DNA of 64,000 nt, taken from contig NZ_KB849812.1 in assembly GCF_000369065.1 (NCBI RefSeq), positions 476,871-540,870 of the forward strand, written 5' to 3'. The DNA is from Acinetobacter haemolyticus CIP 64.3 = MTCC 9819 (lineage in GTDB: Bacteria > Pseudomonadota > Gammaproteobacteria > Pseudomonadales > Moraxellaceae). Under the pieces are notes generated by a model. That model searched no databases. It was given only the letters and a program-made list of their open reading frames with translations, and was not told where the DNA came from. Positions 1-8,122 of the stretch are shown piece after piece. The number at the start of each line of letters is the position of its first letter. Position 1 is the stretch's first letter. The position numbers and the translations under genes are program-made.

Positions 1-161
1 CATTTATTGCAATCAGGTTTACATGGTTCAACCTTTGGAGGGAATCCATTGGCATGTCGAGTTGCTTATACCGTTCTGGATTTACTGGAAAAACAGTATT
101 TACAGACTGTTAATGACAGTGATGTGTGCTGAATTAGCAGGAGACTTTCACTTGGGAGATT

Positions 162-1031
162 CTAGGCAGCTAACCGATAAAAGTCTTCTGCCATTTGATT
201 TGGTGTCTTAAAATCCAAGCCTTTTTGAATTCTTCGCTGATTATAAAATAACTCTATATATTTTGTAATATCCGCTTTGGCTTCTTCCCTTGTTTTGTAG
301 TTGCGATGATGGACTAGTTCATTTTTGAGTATGCCCCAGAAACTCTCTATCGGTGCATTATCGAAGCAGTCGCCTTTTTTGCTCATTGAACCCTGAAAAT
401 CAAATTTCTCAAGTAAGTTTCGATATTCATTACTGCAATATTGGCTGCCTCTGTCTGAATGTACAATGAGATCTTTAGCAGGTTTCTGATTGCGAATAGC
501 CATATTCAATGCATCACAAACAAGCTTGGCTGTCATGCGCTCATTTAAGCTATAGCCAACAACCTGTTTCGTGTAAAGATCTTTGACAGCTGCCAAGTAC
601 AACCAGCCCTCAGCCGTCCAAATGTAGGTAATGTCACTCGACCACGCAAGATTAGGCTTCGTCATTGAAAACTGTTGCTTGAGTAAATTGTCATAAATAG
701 AACGGTTGTGATCACTGTCCGTGGTTCTTTTGAAACGCTTATGGCGCTTACAATACAACTGATTTGATTTTTTTATTTGGCGCACAGCATACATACTTAT
801 TTTGATACTTTGCGCTTGTAAATGCTTGGTTAATCGAACATAGCCATAGCTTTGTTTGGTTTCTTCATGGGCTATTTTGACCAAAATTGTCTGCTGATTT
901 CGCTGAATTGATCTTTTACTCATGCCTCGCTTTAGCCAATCATAAAAGCGAGAAACGGATACACGAAGTAATCGAGCCATTAAAATAATCGGAAATAAGT
1001 GGCTTTGCGATTTCATATAGGCGTACCTCAC
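162..1031 (-). CDS. IS3-family transposase OrfB (DDE integrase core)
   Basis: 289 aa from a GTG start that overlaps the orfA stop (GTGA). An N-terminal HTH_21-like region is followed by an rve integrase core. The catalytic triad is visible as Asp133 (SSDITYIW), Asp193 (VHSDRGSQY) and Glu229 (PIESFWG) with the normal IS3 spacing. OrfB cleaves and joins the IS ends. In this family it is normally made as an OrfAB fusion by -1 frameshifting on the A6G run upstream; the GTGA overlap would also allow separate translation. Length is usual for the family and there are no internal stops. Confidence 0.95.
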   Translation of the reverse strand: MRYAYMKSQSHLFPIILMARLLRVSVSRFYDWLKRGMSKRSIQRNQQTILVKIAHEETKQSYGYVRLTKHLQAQSIKISMYAVRQIKKSNQLYCKRHKRFKRTTDSDHNRSIYDNLLKQQFSMTKPNLAWSSDITYIWTAEGWLYLAAVKDLYTKQVVGYSLNERMTAKLVCDALNMAIRNQKPAKDLIVHSDRGSQYCSNEYRNLLEKFDFQGSMSKKGDCFDNAPIESFWGILKNELVHHRNYKTREEAKADITKYIELFYNQRRIQKGLDFKTPNQMAEDFYRLAA

Positions 1032-1327
1032 TGACTTTCTTTGGCAAAGTACGCTGCTGCCTTTTTTAAAAATTCACGTTCCATTTCAGCTGTTTTGAGC
1101 TGTTGTTTAAGCTTCTTATTTTCTTCGAGTAAGGCGTTTAGATCGGGCGAATACTGTTTTGTGCCTGCTAAAGTTCCAGCCTTTGCTTTGTTATTCCAGT
1201 TCGAAAGGGTTTGCATTGAAATGCCAAGTTGTCTAGCGGATTCCGATACATTACCTTGGTTCTCTTCAATGGCTTTTATGGCTTCAGCTTTAAATTCTGC
1301 GGTGTAAGTCTTCTGTTTCTTGCTCAT
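1028..1327 (-). CDS. IS3-family transposase OrfA (helix-turn-helix)
   Basis: 99 aa. The N-terminal HTH_Tnp_1 domain has the pattern YTAEFKAEAIKAIEEN...SESARQLGISMQTLSNW. A leucine-zipper-like coiled coil follows (LEENKKLKQQLKTAEMEREFLKKAAAYFA). The family uses these for binding IS ends and for multimerisation. The coding strand holds the A6G frameshift run within the FLKKAAAYF codons, a few codons before the stop. A purine-rich ribosome-binding site (GGAG) precedes the ATG. Confidence 0.93.
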   Translation of the reverse strand: MSKKQKTYTAEFKAEAIKAIEENQGNVSESARQLGISMQTLSNWNNKAKAGTLAGTKQYSPDLNALLEENKKLKQQLKTAEMEREFLKKAAAYFAKESQ

Positions 1328-1681
1328 GGTAAACTCCTAATGAGTATGTATAGTTTACCAAGTTAAACCCTCCTGTTTTTTAAGCACACATCACAGGGGT
1401 TATAAGCTACTGGATTTATTACAGTCCAAATTAACAGGACTGAAAAACATTCAATCAGTGCGTGGTGCAGGTTTAATGATTGGAATTGAACTGATTCATC
1501 CTGTTGCCAATATTCCTCAATTGGCAAGTGAAAAATTCGGGGTATTGCTAAATGTGACACAAGGCAAAGTCATTCGCTTATTACCACCTCTGATTATGAG
1601 TGATGACCAAGTTGAATATTTAGCCCAACAAATTTCGCTGTTATTAAAAGAGTTAAGTCAGAATTATGTGGAGCCACAGCC

Positions 1682-2380
1682 ATGAAAACGATTTATGCAA
1701 TTCAAAGTTTGGCATTTGAGGACTTGGGAAGTTTTGTTCCAGTCCTGAAAGATTTAGGCTATCAAATTCAATATTTACAGCTTGGTGTTGATGTACTGAA
1801 TGAGGCATTGGCATCGAAACAACCTGTCATTGTATTAGGCGGTCCTATTGGCGTATATGAAACTGAAACTTATCCCTACTTAACAGATTTTATTGCAGCA
1901 CTGACTCAACGTTTAAAAAAGAATTATCCAACTTTAGGCATTTGTCTGGGTGCACAATTGATTGCCACTGCTTTGGGTGCAGAGGTCTACAAGGGACATG
2001 TCAAGGAAATTGGCTGGAGTCGTTTAGTCCTCAATAATCAGGGCTTAGCCTCACCATTAAGACATCTGGAAAATGTGCATGTGCTGCATTGGCATGGCGA
2101 TACATTTGATATTCCCGAATCTGCAAAGCGTTTAGCAGGTTCAATGTATTACCCAAATCAGGCATTTTCTGTGGGTTTAAATATTCTGGCACTACAGTTC
2201 CATGCCGAAGTTGATCCACATACTTTTGAACGCTGGCTGATCGGACACACGGCTGAATTAAATCAGGCACAGGTTGATATTTTAACCTTACGCCAAGAGA
2301 ATACATACTATGGCAAACCATTACAGGAAAAAGCGAACCTGTTACTCCGTGACTGGCTCAGCAATTTAATCCCTGTATAA
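1682..2380 (+). CDS. Class I glutamine amidotransferase-like protein
   Basis: 232 aa, of the GuaA-N/GATase1 type. The nucleophile elbow GICLGAQL and the catalytic histidine in LALQFHAEVD are visible, as is the oxyanion-strand motif VLGGPIGVYE. Proteins of this stand-alone class release ammonia from glutamine or act as gamma-glutamyl hydrolases; the acceptor here is unknown. The start overlaps the aminotransferase stop by 4 nt, and the PtsJ-like regulator begins 21 nt downstream, so the three genes look like one transcription unit for an amino-compound pathway. The IS insertion upstream may reduce its expression by polarity. Confidence 0.85.
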   Translation: MKTIYAIQSLAFEDLGSFVPVLKDLGYQIQYLQLGVDVLNEALASKQPVIVLGGPIGVYETETYPYLTDFIAALTQRLKKNYPTLGICLGAQLIATALGAEVYKGHVKEIGWSRLVLNNQGLASPLRHLENVHVLHWHGDTFDIPESAKRLAGSMYYPNQAFSVGLNILALQFHAEVDPHTFERWLIGHTAELNQAQVDILTLRQENTYYGKPLQEKANLLLRDWLSNLIPV

Positions 2381-2401
2381 CCCCCTGAGATAGAAATTTT
2401 T

Positions 2402-3709
2402 ATGAACATTACAGGCAATACCGCTCAAGATATTCAGGATAATATCCGTACACTGATTAAAGAGGGACAGCTTCAAGAGGGCGACTTTTTACCGAGTGTA
2501 CGGGAATTAGCTGAACAGCTCGGTGTTAATCGTAATACAGTTGCGGCTGCCTATAAGAATCTAGTTGCGATGGGGATTGTGATCTCCAAAGGACGTTTAG
2601 GGACACAGGTTAAATCCTATCAATCTTCACGTCTATTAGAAGGCTTTCAACCCCTATTACAAGGAACTATTGATTTAGCACATGGCAATCCAAAACGTGA
2701 ATTGTTGCCTTCTCTCAAGCACATTAATTTAGCTAATTTTAACTGTGCACTCTATGGGGAAAATATTTACCATCCTGAACTATTAAAAATCACGCAGGAA
2801 AAAATATTTGCCGATATTCCACAGAACTTTAGCATTGAATTTACTTATGGTGCAGTGGATGCCATCGAAAGGATTCTAGCTACCTACTTGGTTTCATCAG
2901 ATATGATTGCGGTAGAACAGCCTGGCTTTATCACCAGTATTTCTGCCATTGAACAACAACAGTTTAAAATGTATCCCTTTACAGTCAGTGAGCATGGTTT
3001 TGATCTCAATGAATTGCTGCAAGCATTACAGGCAAATGTGCAAGCAGTAATTATTACGCCACGCTCGCAGAATCCGACAGGTTATAGTCTGGACACAGTA
3101 CAGGCTGAAAAAATTTATAATATCCTTGAAGACTATCCGCATGTACTGGTCATTGTCGATGATCATTTCTCATTATTAGCTCAGGCTCAATACCAGCATA
3201 TTATTCCCCCCTCAACAAAGCACTGGGCACTCATTCGTTCAGTATCGAAATATTTATCTCCTGATTTTCGTTTTGCATTTGTATGTTGCGACTCTGAAAC
3301 TTCAGAAAAACTGCATCTTAAACTAAATGCAGGTTCAACATGGGTCAGTCATATTATTCAGGAAATGGTTTATCAACTATTCAGCTCAGAACAGTTCCCT
3401 GAAACACTACAAACTGCCAAATCTTACTATCAACAACAAAATCAAAAATTTGTTCATTATTTACAAAAGTTTAGCATCCCCTGTGCAACCCATTATGATG
3501 GGCTAAATGTCTGGTTATCACTCCCTTATGCAGATAAAATGACTCAAATTCTACGGCAGCGAGGCTGGTTAGTACGTTCAGGACAAGACTTTAGAGTGAA
3601 TCAAGATATATCAGCAATCAGAATCAGCACCTCAGACATGACAGAGGCACAGATGCAGGAATTTTGTCAGCAGCTAAGACAAATTTATGAGGTAGTGGTT
3701 AATTTATAA
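2402..3709 (+). CDS. PtsJ-like MocR-family regulator (GntR HTH fused to aminotransferase fold)
   Basis: 435 aa. Residues 1-70 are a GntR winged helix (LPSVRELAEQLGVNRNTVAAAYKNL). Residues 85-435 are a fold-type I aminotransferase domain with the PLP lysine at Lys283 in RSVSKYLSPDFR. The resemblance to Escherichia/Salmonella PtsJ, a repressor of the pyridoxal kinase gene pdxK, runs through the whole length as I recall that sequence (AVDAIERIL, VIDDHF-like, NAGSxWVSH). A vitamin B6 or amino-compound sensing role is inferred. It is the last gene before the Tn7-like remnant and appears complete at its C-terminus. Confidence 0.8.
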   Translation: MNITGNTAQDIQDNIRTLIKEGQLQEGDFLPSVRELAEQLGVNRNTVAAAYKNLVAMGIVISKGRLGTQVKSYQSSRLLEGFQPLLQGTIDLAHGNPKRELLPSLKHINLANFNCALYGENIYHPELLKITQEKIFADIPQNFSIEFTYGAVDAIERILATYLVSSDMIAVEQPGFITSISAIEQQQFKMYPFTVSEHGFDLNELLQALQANVQAVIITPRSQNPTGYSLDTVQAEKIYNILEDYPHVLVIVDDHFSLLAQAQYQHIIPPSTKHWALIRSVSKYLSPDFRFAFVCCDSETSEKLHLKLNAGSTWVSHIIQEMVYQLFSSEQFPETLQTAKSYYQQQNQKFVHYLQKFSIPCATHYDGLNVWLSLPYADKMTQILRQRGWLVRSGQDFRVNQDISAIRISTSDMTEAQMQEFCQQLRQIYEVVVNL

Positions 3710-3813
3710 AAAGGTTTCTACTCTTAAAGAATCTGGCAATAGTGTTCTTATAGGGCATAGATCCATTATTTCTGACAATACAATTTAAGTAAATCAATAA
3801 TAGGGACTGCAAT
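3710..3813. other. Junction region between PtsJ-like gene and tnsE
   Basis: I see no terminator and no second transposon end (no TGTGG with adjacent AATAAAGT sites). A short open frame without a start runs from about 3690 to a stop at 3786-3788. It could be the tail of a lost upstream tns gene or chance. The tnsE ribosome-binding site AGGGA lies near 3802. This is the most likely position of the deletion junction. Confidence 0.4.
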
Positions 3814-5409
3814 ATGATAAAGATTAGAAACTTTCCAGAAAATGCCCGAATTACCTTTCTCGGCTCTATTTTTAAGGATCATAAAAATAGTGAATGGAAT
3901 ATTCATATTGGTTTAGAAAATCACTATAACCATTTAGCCGATTATGAAAAATATATGGTAAGACATGCTCGTTTTTCCAATATGCCACTGTTGGCAAAAA
4001 ATAGAAGATTTAATCAAACCAAAGACGTCCCCTCCTACAATGAATCGATCATCACCATTCAAATTGATGATTTTAACAATTGGAAAATAACAACAAATAA
4101 ATCAGGACAGTACATATTTAGCTACATTGTGAGCGACTTAAAAGGTACACACAAGGATATTCAAATCCATTTACCACACATAGAACTGGCACGAGTCTTG
4201 TTTTTCCATAATGCTTATTTATCTAAGGCAGCTTTAGATCAAAGAAAGCTAACAACAGAATATTATATTGTCCCAGAAGAACATCAAACCATTATTCACG
4301 TTGATGAGTTATGCGACTTTCCACCCAATCAATATGATAGTGTTGGTATGCGTCGCCTACTGTCATGGATATTACTTGATACTGAGGCACGAGCGTCCTA
4401 TGAAAGTATCTCCAAACATTTTTCGATTGAGCAAGTTAAAACTAAAACACAAACCTTTTGGAATTTCAATTTTGCACCGCCCTCACTAATAGGGGCTGAA
4501 ATTACAATGAAAGTTTACTTCAGTGAAAAAAGCCAACAATATTATGTGAATGAAATCATTGGGATTGCTAATTTACCGACTGATATTTCTAATGAAGTGA
4601 TTTTTTGTAGTCCAAAATTTACCGTAAAAAATAGTTATGAAAAAACAGGTGGAAACTCTGGAGGACGTAATACCTCCAACGATGATCCAACCATTGATGA
4701 TGAAAAAGAAGCGGATAGTGATCGGAAAATTACCCAAATTGAATCTCCAAAAATCACTATGTCCCTTGCCAATCCTTATGGAACAAAAAAGGCAACACTT
4801 AAACGTTCAGGTAAAAAAGGTATACCGAATCAGAATGATGTTGAAATTCTACCCGATCATGGTGTGAGTACAGGTGAAGCCACAATCTTTGGTGACATTG
4901 GGCGTGGGGAATTTGAGAATGTCCATGATGATAGTGATGACCTTGAATTTTTCATGAAAAGATTTGAAGCATTCAAAGTCATGGTTGAACAATTTGCATC
5001 ACAACATCGTATTCAGCCCATCATTCATGTACATAAGCTACCTGCGGTCAATCGTTCCAAGCTACATAGAACCCATAATGGTAATCCGAGGTGTATTATT
5101 GAAGTCCAACTTAACTTTCAAGGCAAAAAATTTGTCATTCTGGAAATAGATACCAGCGATAACCTAAAGCCTCTTTCTACACTGATTCTCAAAATCTCAG
5201 ATACAGACACATGGAACTCATATTTTCCAACTTTTCGGAAGCAAATCGTTAAACGCTCTTTACGTTGGCCAACCGCTAAATCTCTACAAAATATAGGGAT
5301 AAGGAAAACCTTTAATCATCCACGAAATCTAGTTGAAATGGCTGAGTCTGATGAAGAGTTTAAAAATTGGGGGAGACGGTTTGGGGAGGTTTTGGAGACA
5401 CTTTATTAG
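3814..5409 (+). CDS. tnsE: Tn7-like transposition target-selection protein TnsE
   Basis: 531 aa; Tn7 TnsE is 538 aa. Similarity to the Tn7 protein, compared from memory, is spread along the length: an N-terminal IFKDHKNSEW block, SNMPLLAK, a central HLPHIELARVLFFHNAYL block, and a C-terminal DNA-binding region with LSTLILKISDTDTW, VKRSLRWPT and FNHPRNLVEM. An acidic linker lies near residues 280-350. TnsE directs Tn7 into mobile plasmids and lagging-strand DNA by recognising 3' recessed ends and the sliding clamp. It needs TnsABC, which are absent here, so it is probably an orphan. No frameshift or stop is visible. Confidence 0.87.
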   Translation: MIKIRNFPENARITFLGSIFKDHKNSEWNIHIGLENHYNHLADYEKYMVRHARFSNMPLLAKNRRFNQTKDVPSYNESIITIQIDDFNNWKITTNKSGQYIFSYIVSDLKGTHKDIQIHLPHIELARVLFFHNAYLSKAALDQRKLTTEYYIVPEEHQTIIHVDELCDFPPNQYDSVGMRRLLSWILLDTEARASYESISKHFSIEQVKTKTQTFWNFNFAPPSLIGAEITMKVYFSEKSQQYYVNEIIGIANLPTDISNEVIFCSPKFTVKNSYEKTGGNSGGRNTSNDDPTIDDEKEADSDRKITQIESPKITMSLANPYGTKKATLKRSGKKGIPNQNDVEILPDHGVSTGEATIFGDIGRGEFENVHDDSDDLEFFMKRFEAFKVMVEQFASQHRIQPIIHVHKLPAVNRSKLHRTHNGNPRCIIEVQLNFQGKKFVILEIDTSDNLKPLSTLILKISDTDTWNSYFPTFRKQIVKRSLRWPTAKSLQNIGIRKTFNHPRNLVEMAESDEEFKNWGRRFGEVLETLY

Positions 5410-5465
5410 TCAAACTATTTGGGAAAAGACCAGCTATTTGCTAGTCTTTAAAATTCAATATTAGA

Positions 5466-6383
5466 TTAATGAGATAATACAATTTTTTTAGGACCTAAGG
5501 TCTTGATATGATTGCGAAGTGCCGTAGCTAAGTTAATCACATCAACTTTTTGATCGGACTCAATTTTGTAATCTAAAATCGTTAGCCCCTGTAAATCAGA
5601 GGCCAGTTTTACTTTTCCACCTTGTGGTACAGCGATCAAAGTTCTCGATCTAGAAAGATGCCCCATAAATAGGCCTAATTCAAATATTACATTATCACGA
5701 GGGGCTGAATACTCAACGCCCCTAGATGTTGTCAAATCATCACCTTGCATAATTGCAAGTCCAAAATCAGACTCTTTTACAGCTTGCTCAAGGGCTTCTA
5801 GTGTATAAGTACCTGGAGCAAACGCAGCATTCCAAATAGTTACATCAATTGGGTCATGATTGAAATCCAGTTTAATTTGACGTGCAACCTCTAATGCCTC
5901 CACTGTACTAATAATAAAAAGTTTAGGTCTTTCATTACACTTGTTAATTAAGTCATTACGCTGAGCAAGTCGTGAGCTTACATCTTTTAGTAAAAACATA
6001 GAGACTTCTGGATGTTTTCTAAGAATAGTTTGAAAGTCATCTGGCTTAATCTTGAGAGCTACAGTTTCTGAAGTAACCAATAATGATGCTGTACGAGCTT
6101 GACTTGCATTAATTGCTGATAACTCACCAACACTGACATCTTCACCACGTTCATAGGGCAGTACAACACCATTAATATGCAGCTCTACCTTTCCAGCCAA
6201 AATGTAATAGACATCTTGATCGTAATCACCCTGTTTAATAATATATTCCCCTGACTGATAAGATACTACCTCTCCCTTTTCAGCAATATCCTTAGCAATC
6301 TCTTGACTTGGAATAGATTTTTGGTTTAACAATGCATTAATCACTGCTGTTTCGTTTGAGATAAAACGTTCGATTAGCTTCAT
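5466..6383 (-). CDS. Pycsar-type effector: cyclic-nucleotide-binding domain fused to TIR-like domain (PycTIR-like)
   Basis: 305 aa. Residues about 30-140 form a cNMP-binding domain with the phosphate-binding cassette VGELSAINASQARTAS (Glu87, Arg97). Residues about 153-300 match the TIR-like domain found in CAP12/Pycsar effectors, with the candidate catalytic Glu235 in RDNVIFELGLFMG. There is no helix-turn-helix, so it is not a CRP-type regulator. In known Pycsar systems cCMP or cUMP binding triggers the effector, and TIR effectors consume NAD+ to abort infection. It is divergent from the cyclase gene, with 200 bp between. The cyclic nucleotide used here is unknown. Confidence 0.88.
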   Translation of the reverse strand: MKLIERFISNETAVINALLNQKSIPSQEIAKDIAEKGEVVSYQSGEYIIKQGDYDQDVYYILAGKVELHINGVVLPYERGEDVSVGELSAINASQARTASLLVTSETVALKIKPDDFQTILRKHPEVSMFLLKDVSSRLAQRNDLINKCNERPKLFIISTVEALEVARQIKLDFNHDPIDVTIWNAAFAPGTYTLEALEQAVKESDFGLAIMQGDDLTTSRGVEYSAPRDNVIFELGLFMGHLSRSRTLIAVPQGGKVKLASDLQGLTILDYKIESDQKVDVINLATALRNHIKTLGPKKIVLSH

Positions 6384-6583
6384 TTTACACCTATGAAATA
6401 TTACATATTAATCAACATCTTAGTTATGAAAATCTTATATAACTGACAATCTATTAGACTGGTTACATAACTTATGGTGGTTTATTCATGTAATTCAAGC
6501 CAAATAAAATTTTTATTTGGCTTGAATTTTGAATGTACAACCCTTATCCATGAAGAAGATAATTTTACGGATGGTATTTCATC
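6384..6583. promoter_or_regulatory. Divergent intergenic region between effector and cyclase genes
   Basis: The 200-bp AT-rich interval must contain both start regions of the locus. The effector start is preceded on the minus strand by a TAGGTG-like ribosome-binding site. I could not assign confident -35/-10 pairs. The main structure is the long palindrome at 6492-6528. Confidence 0.5.
6492..6528. repeat. 18-bp perfect palindrome in the divergent promoter region
   Basis: AATTCAAGCCAAATAAAA (6492-6509) is followed by one T and then its exact reverse complement (6511-6528). As RNA it would form a strong hairpin; as DNA it would be a symmetric operator. It lies 55 bp upstream of the cyclase start and 109 bp from the effector start. 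A terminator role is possible because T-rich sequence follows on the plus strand, but no gene reads into it from the left on that strand. Confidence 0.7.
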
Positions 6584-8122
6584 ATGACTAAAGTTTGGAA
6601 TCATGAAAATGCACTAAATTCTATTGAGAATCGCTTAAAAGACGTCAACAATATTTCAATTACTGAATATGCCAAACGAAGGGATTTAAGCAAGATTAAA
6701 ACTGCCGAAGCATGTGTCCTAGATGGGGTTCATCTATATATTGATATACTAAATATGGATGGCTTATTAGGTACTACAATCTCTGAGGGAGAAACATGTC
6801 ATAAGCGTGTATTACAGTTTTTATCCCTACACTACCGAGCTATTGATAAGATACTAGAAAGCTGTGGGGCCATCCGTGTTGACTATCATAACCAACGGCT
6901 TCATGCAGTTATAACGCAACCTTATAATACAGAAAGTGATGCAGAATCAAAACGTATTTATAAAGCTGTAGCTATTGCAAAAACCATTTTAGACGTAAGT
7001 AACCAACTTGATGATGAACGAGATGAAGACAATACATCTCTTCCCCAAGCAAAAATGAGAGTTGGTATTGATAGCGGAATTGCTTTAACTGTAAACAACG
7101 GGCGTAATGGACATCGCGAACCCTTGTTTCTAGGCGATCCAGCTAATCACGCTGCTAAAATAGCAAGTGGTGGTAACTCATCAGGTATTTTTATGACTAA
7201 TCGAGCCAGAGAAGTAATTGGTCTCAATCGGGTTGGTTCAGAAAAAAATACAGCTCTAAATAATATTGATATTAATCAAATTGTTTCACAAACAAAAATT
7301 CCTGTAACTGTTGATCAAATTATTGAATGCTGGCGTAATGATCTAAATTCTCACCCTATTGGTAAGTTTAAATTTACTCGTCAAACACCTCCACTTAAAG
7401 ATATGGACATTTTGAATCTGACACCAGGAAATTCAAAACGTCAAGAGGCTGTTTCTATATATGCAGATATTGATGGCTTTACCAACTATGTAACTGAACA
7501 TATCTATAGCAACCCTGAAGCGGTGGTAAAAGTATTGCATGTACTCCGTTCAGAACTTGAACGTGTATTAACAAATGATTTTGGAGGTCGTCGTATTCGC
7601 TTTATTGGAGATTGTGTTCATGGCGTAATATGTGAGGGAACATCACAATCTACTAATATTCCCGAAACTATCACTACTGCTGTAATTTGTGCCAGTGCTA
7701 TGAGAAGTAGTTTTGACTTAGCACTTGAAATACTCGCTCAAAATGGTATTGATACAGGAGATTTAGGTCTACAAATCGGTTTAGAATACGGACCAATTGT
7801 TATCAGTCGCTTGGGGAAACAAGGCAATAAAATACGTTGTTGTATCAGCCGTGCTGTTATTGAATCAGAAAATGCTCAAATGCGATGTGATGGGAATCAA
7901 ACTGCTTTGGGTGAGGCGGCTTACAGACATGCTCCTGATGATGTCAAAAAATTATTTAACCATCATAGAAAAGCTAATCACCTTGATTACAATGAAATTA
8001 TTGAGTCTTTGGCTGATTCTAAAAATGCCTCAGCCACTTCCGTAAAAGAAGCTGCCTATGATAGTGCTTCTACATTAATGCAGAAAGCAAGCACACAAGT
8101 TGTAAGACCTTATTGTAAATGA
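6584..8122 (+). CDS. Pycsar-type class III nucleotide cyclase with two tandem cyclase domains (PycC-like)
   Basis: 512 aa with two class III cyclase homology domains, at about 40-215 and 285-450. The C-terminal domain has both metal-binding aspartates (Asp295 in YADIDGFT, Asp343 in IGDCVHGV). The N-terminal domain keeps Asp54 (YIDILNMDG), but I see no aligned second aspartate (IRVDYHNQRLHAVI). It does carry the transition-state-type Asn188 and Lys192 (GDPANHAAK). This suggests one composite active site within a single chain. PycC enzymes make cCMP or cUMP on phage infection; the nucleobase here is not predictable by eye. The stop overlaps the E2-like gene by 4 nt. Confidence 0.85.
   Translation: MTKVWNHENALNSIENRLKDVNNISITEYAKRRDLSKIKTAEACVLDGVHLYIDILNMDGLLGTTISEGETCHKRVLQFLSLHYRAIDKILESCGAIRVDYHNQRLHAVITQPYNTESDAESKRIYKAVAIAKTILDVSNQLDDERDEDNTSLPQAKMRVGIDSGIALTVNNGRNGHREPLFLGDPANHAAKIASGGNSSGIFMTNRAREVIGLNRVGSEKNTALNNIDINQIVSQTKIPVTVDQIIECWRNDLNSHPIGKFKFTRQTPPLKDMDILNLTPGNSKRQEAVSIYADIDGFTNYVTEHIYSNPEAVVKVLHVLRSELERVLTNDFGGRRIRFIGDCVHGVICEGTSQSTNIPETITTAVICASAMRSSFDLALEILAQNGIDTGDLGLQIGLEYGPIVISRLGKQGNKIRCCISRAVIESENAQMRCDGNQTALGEAAYRHAPDDVKKLFNHHRKANHLDYNEIIESLADSKNASATSVKEAAYDSASTLMQKASTQVVRPYCK

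Larger units (their letters stand above)
120..1393 (-). mobile_element. IS3-family insertion sequence, about 1.27 kb, intact
   Basis: The element encodes overlapping orfA and orfB on the minus strand. Its ends are imperfect inverted repeats: TGATGTGTGCT starts at 120, its complement ends at 1393, and matching CAGGAG-type bases lie further in. CAG at 117-119 and CAG at 1394-1396 form a 3-bp target duplication, a normal size for this family. An A6G slippery run near the 3' end of orfA is the usual IS3-family site for -1 frameshifting to a fused OrfAB transposase. Both ORFs, both ends and the duplication are intact, which suggests a recent and probably still active insertion. Confidence 0.9.
1..1685 (+). 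pseudogene. Acetylornithine/ornithine aminotransferase-like gene, 5' end outside window, interrupted by an IS3-family element
   Basis: Bases 1-119 translate in frame 1 into the end of a class III PLP aminotransferase, including the family motif [11 protein letters not shown]. The frame then runs into the insertion sequence and stops. Bases 1394-1685 carry the C-terminal part (SVRGAGLMIGIEL and following residues). Removing the IS and one copy of the CAG duplication rejoins Asn-Asp-Arg-Gly-Tyr in frame, so the lesion is a clean insertion rather than decay. The family moves an amino group between acetylornithine or a related omega-amine and 2-oxoglutarate; the substrate here is unknown. The stop overlaps the next start (ATGA at 1682-1685), which implies one operon with the amidotransferase. 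The gene should be inactive unless the IS excises. Confidence 0.85.

Noticed and set aside
23..211. Small ORF at the left edge
   Set aside because: It is a different frame of the aminotransferase fragment running into the IS end.
3710..3813. Second Tn7-like end upstream of tnsE
   Set aside because: TGACAATACAATTTAAG at about 3771 vaguely resembles a Tn7 end, but there is no TGTGG terminus, no repeated sites and no TTTCA duplication.
5466..6383. CRP/FNR-type transcription factor
   Set aside because: It has a cNMP-binding domain, but the C-terminal half is TIR-like and no helix-turn-helix is present.
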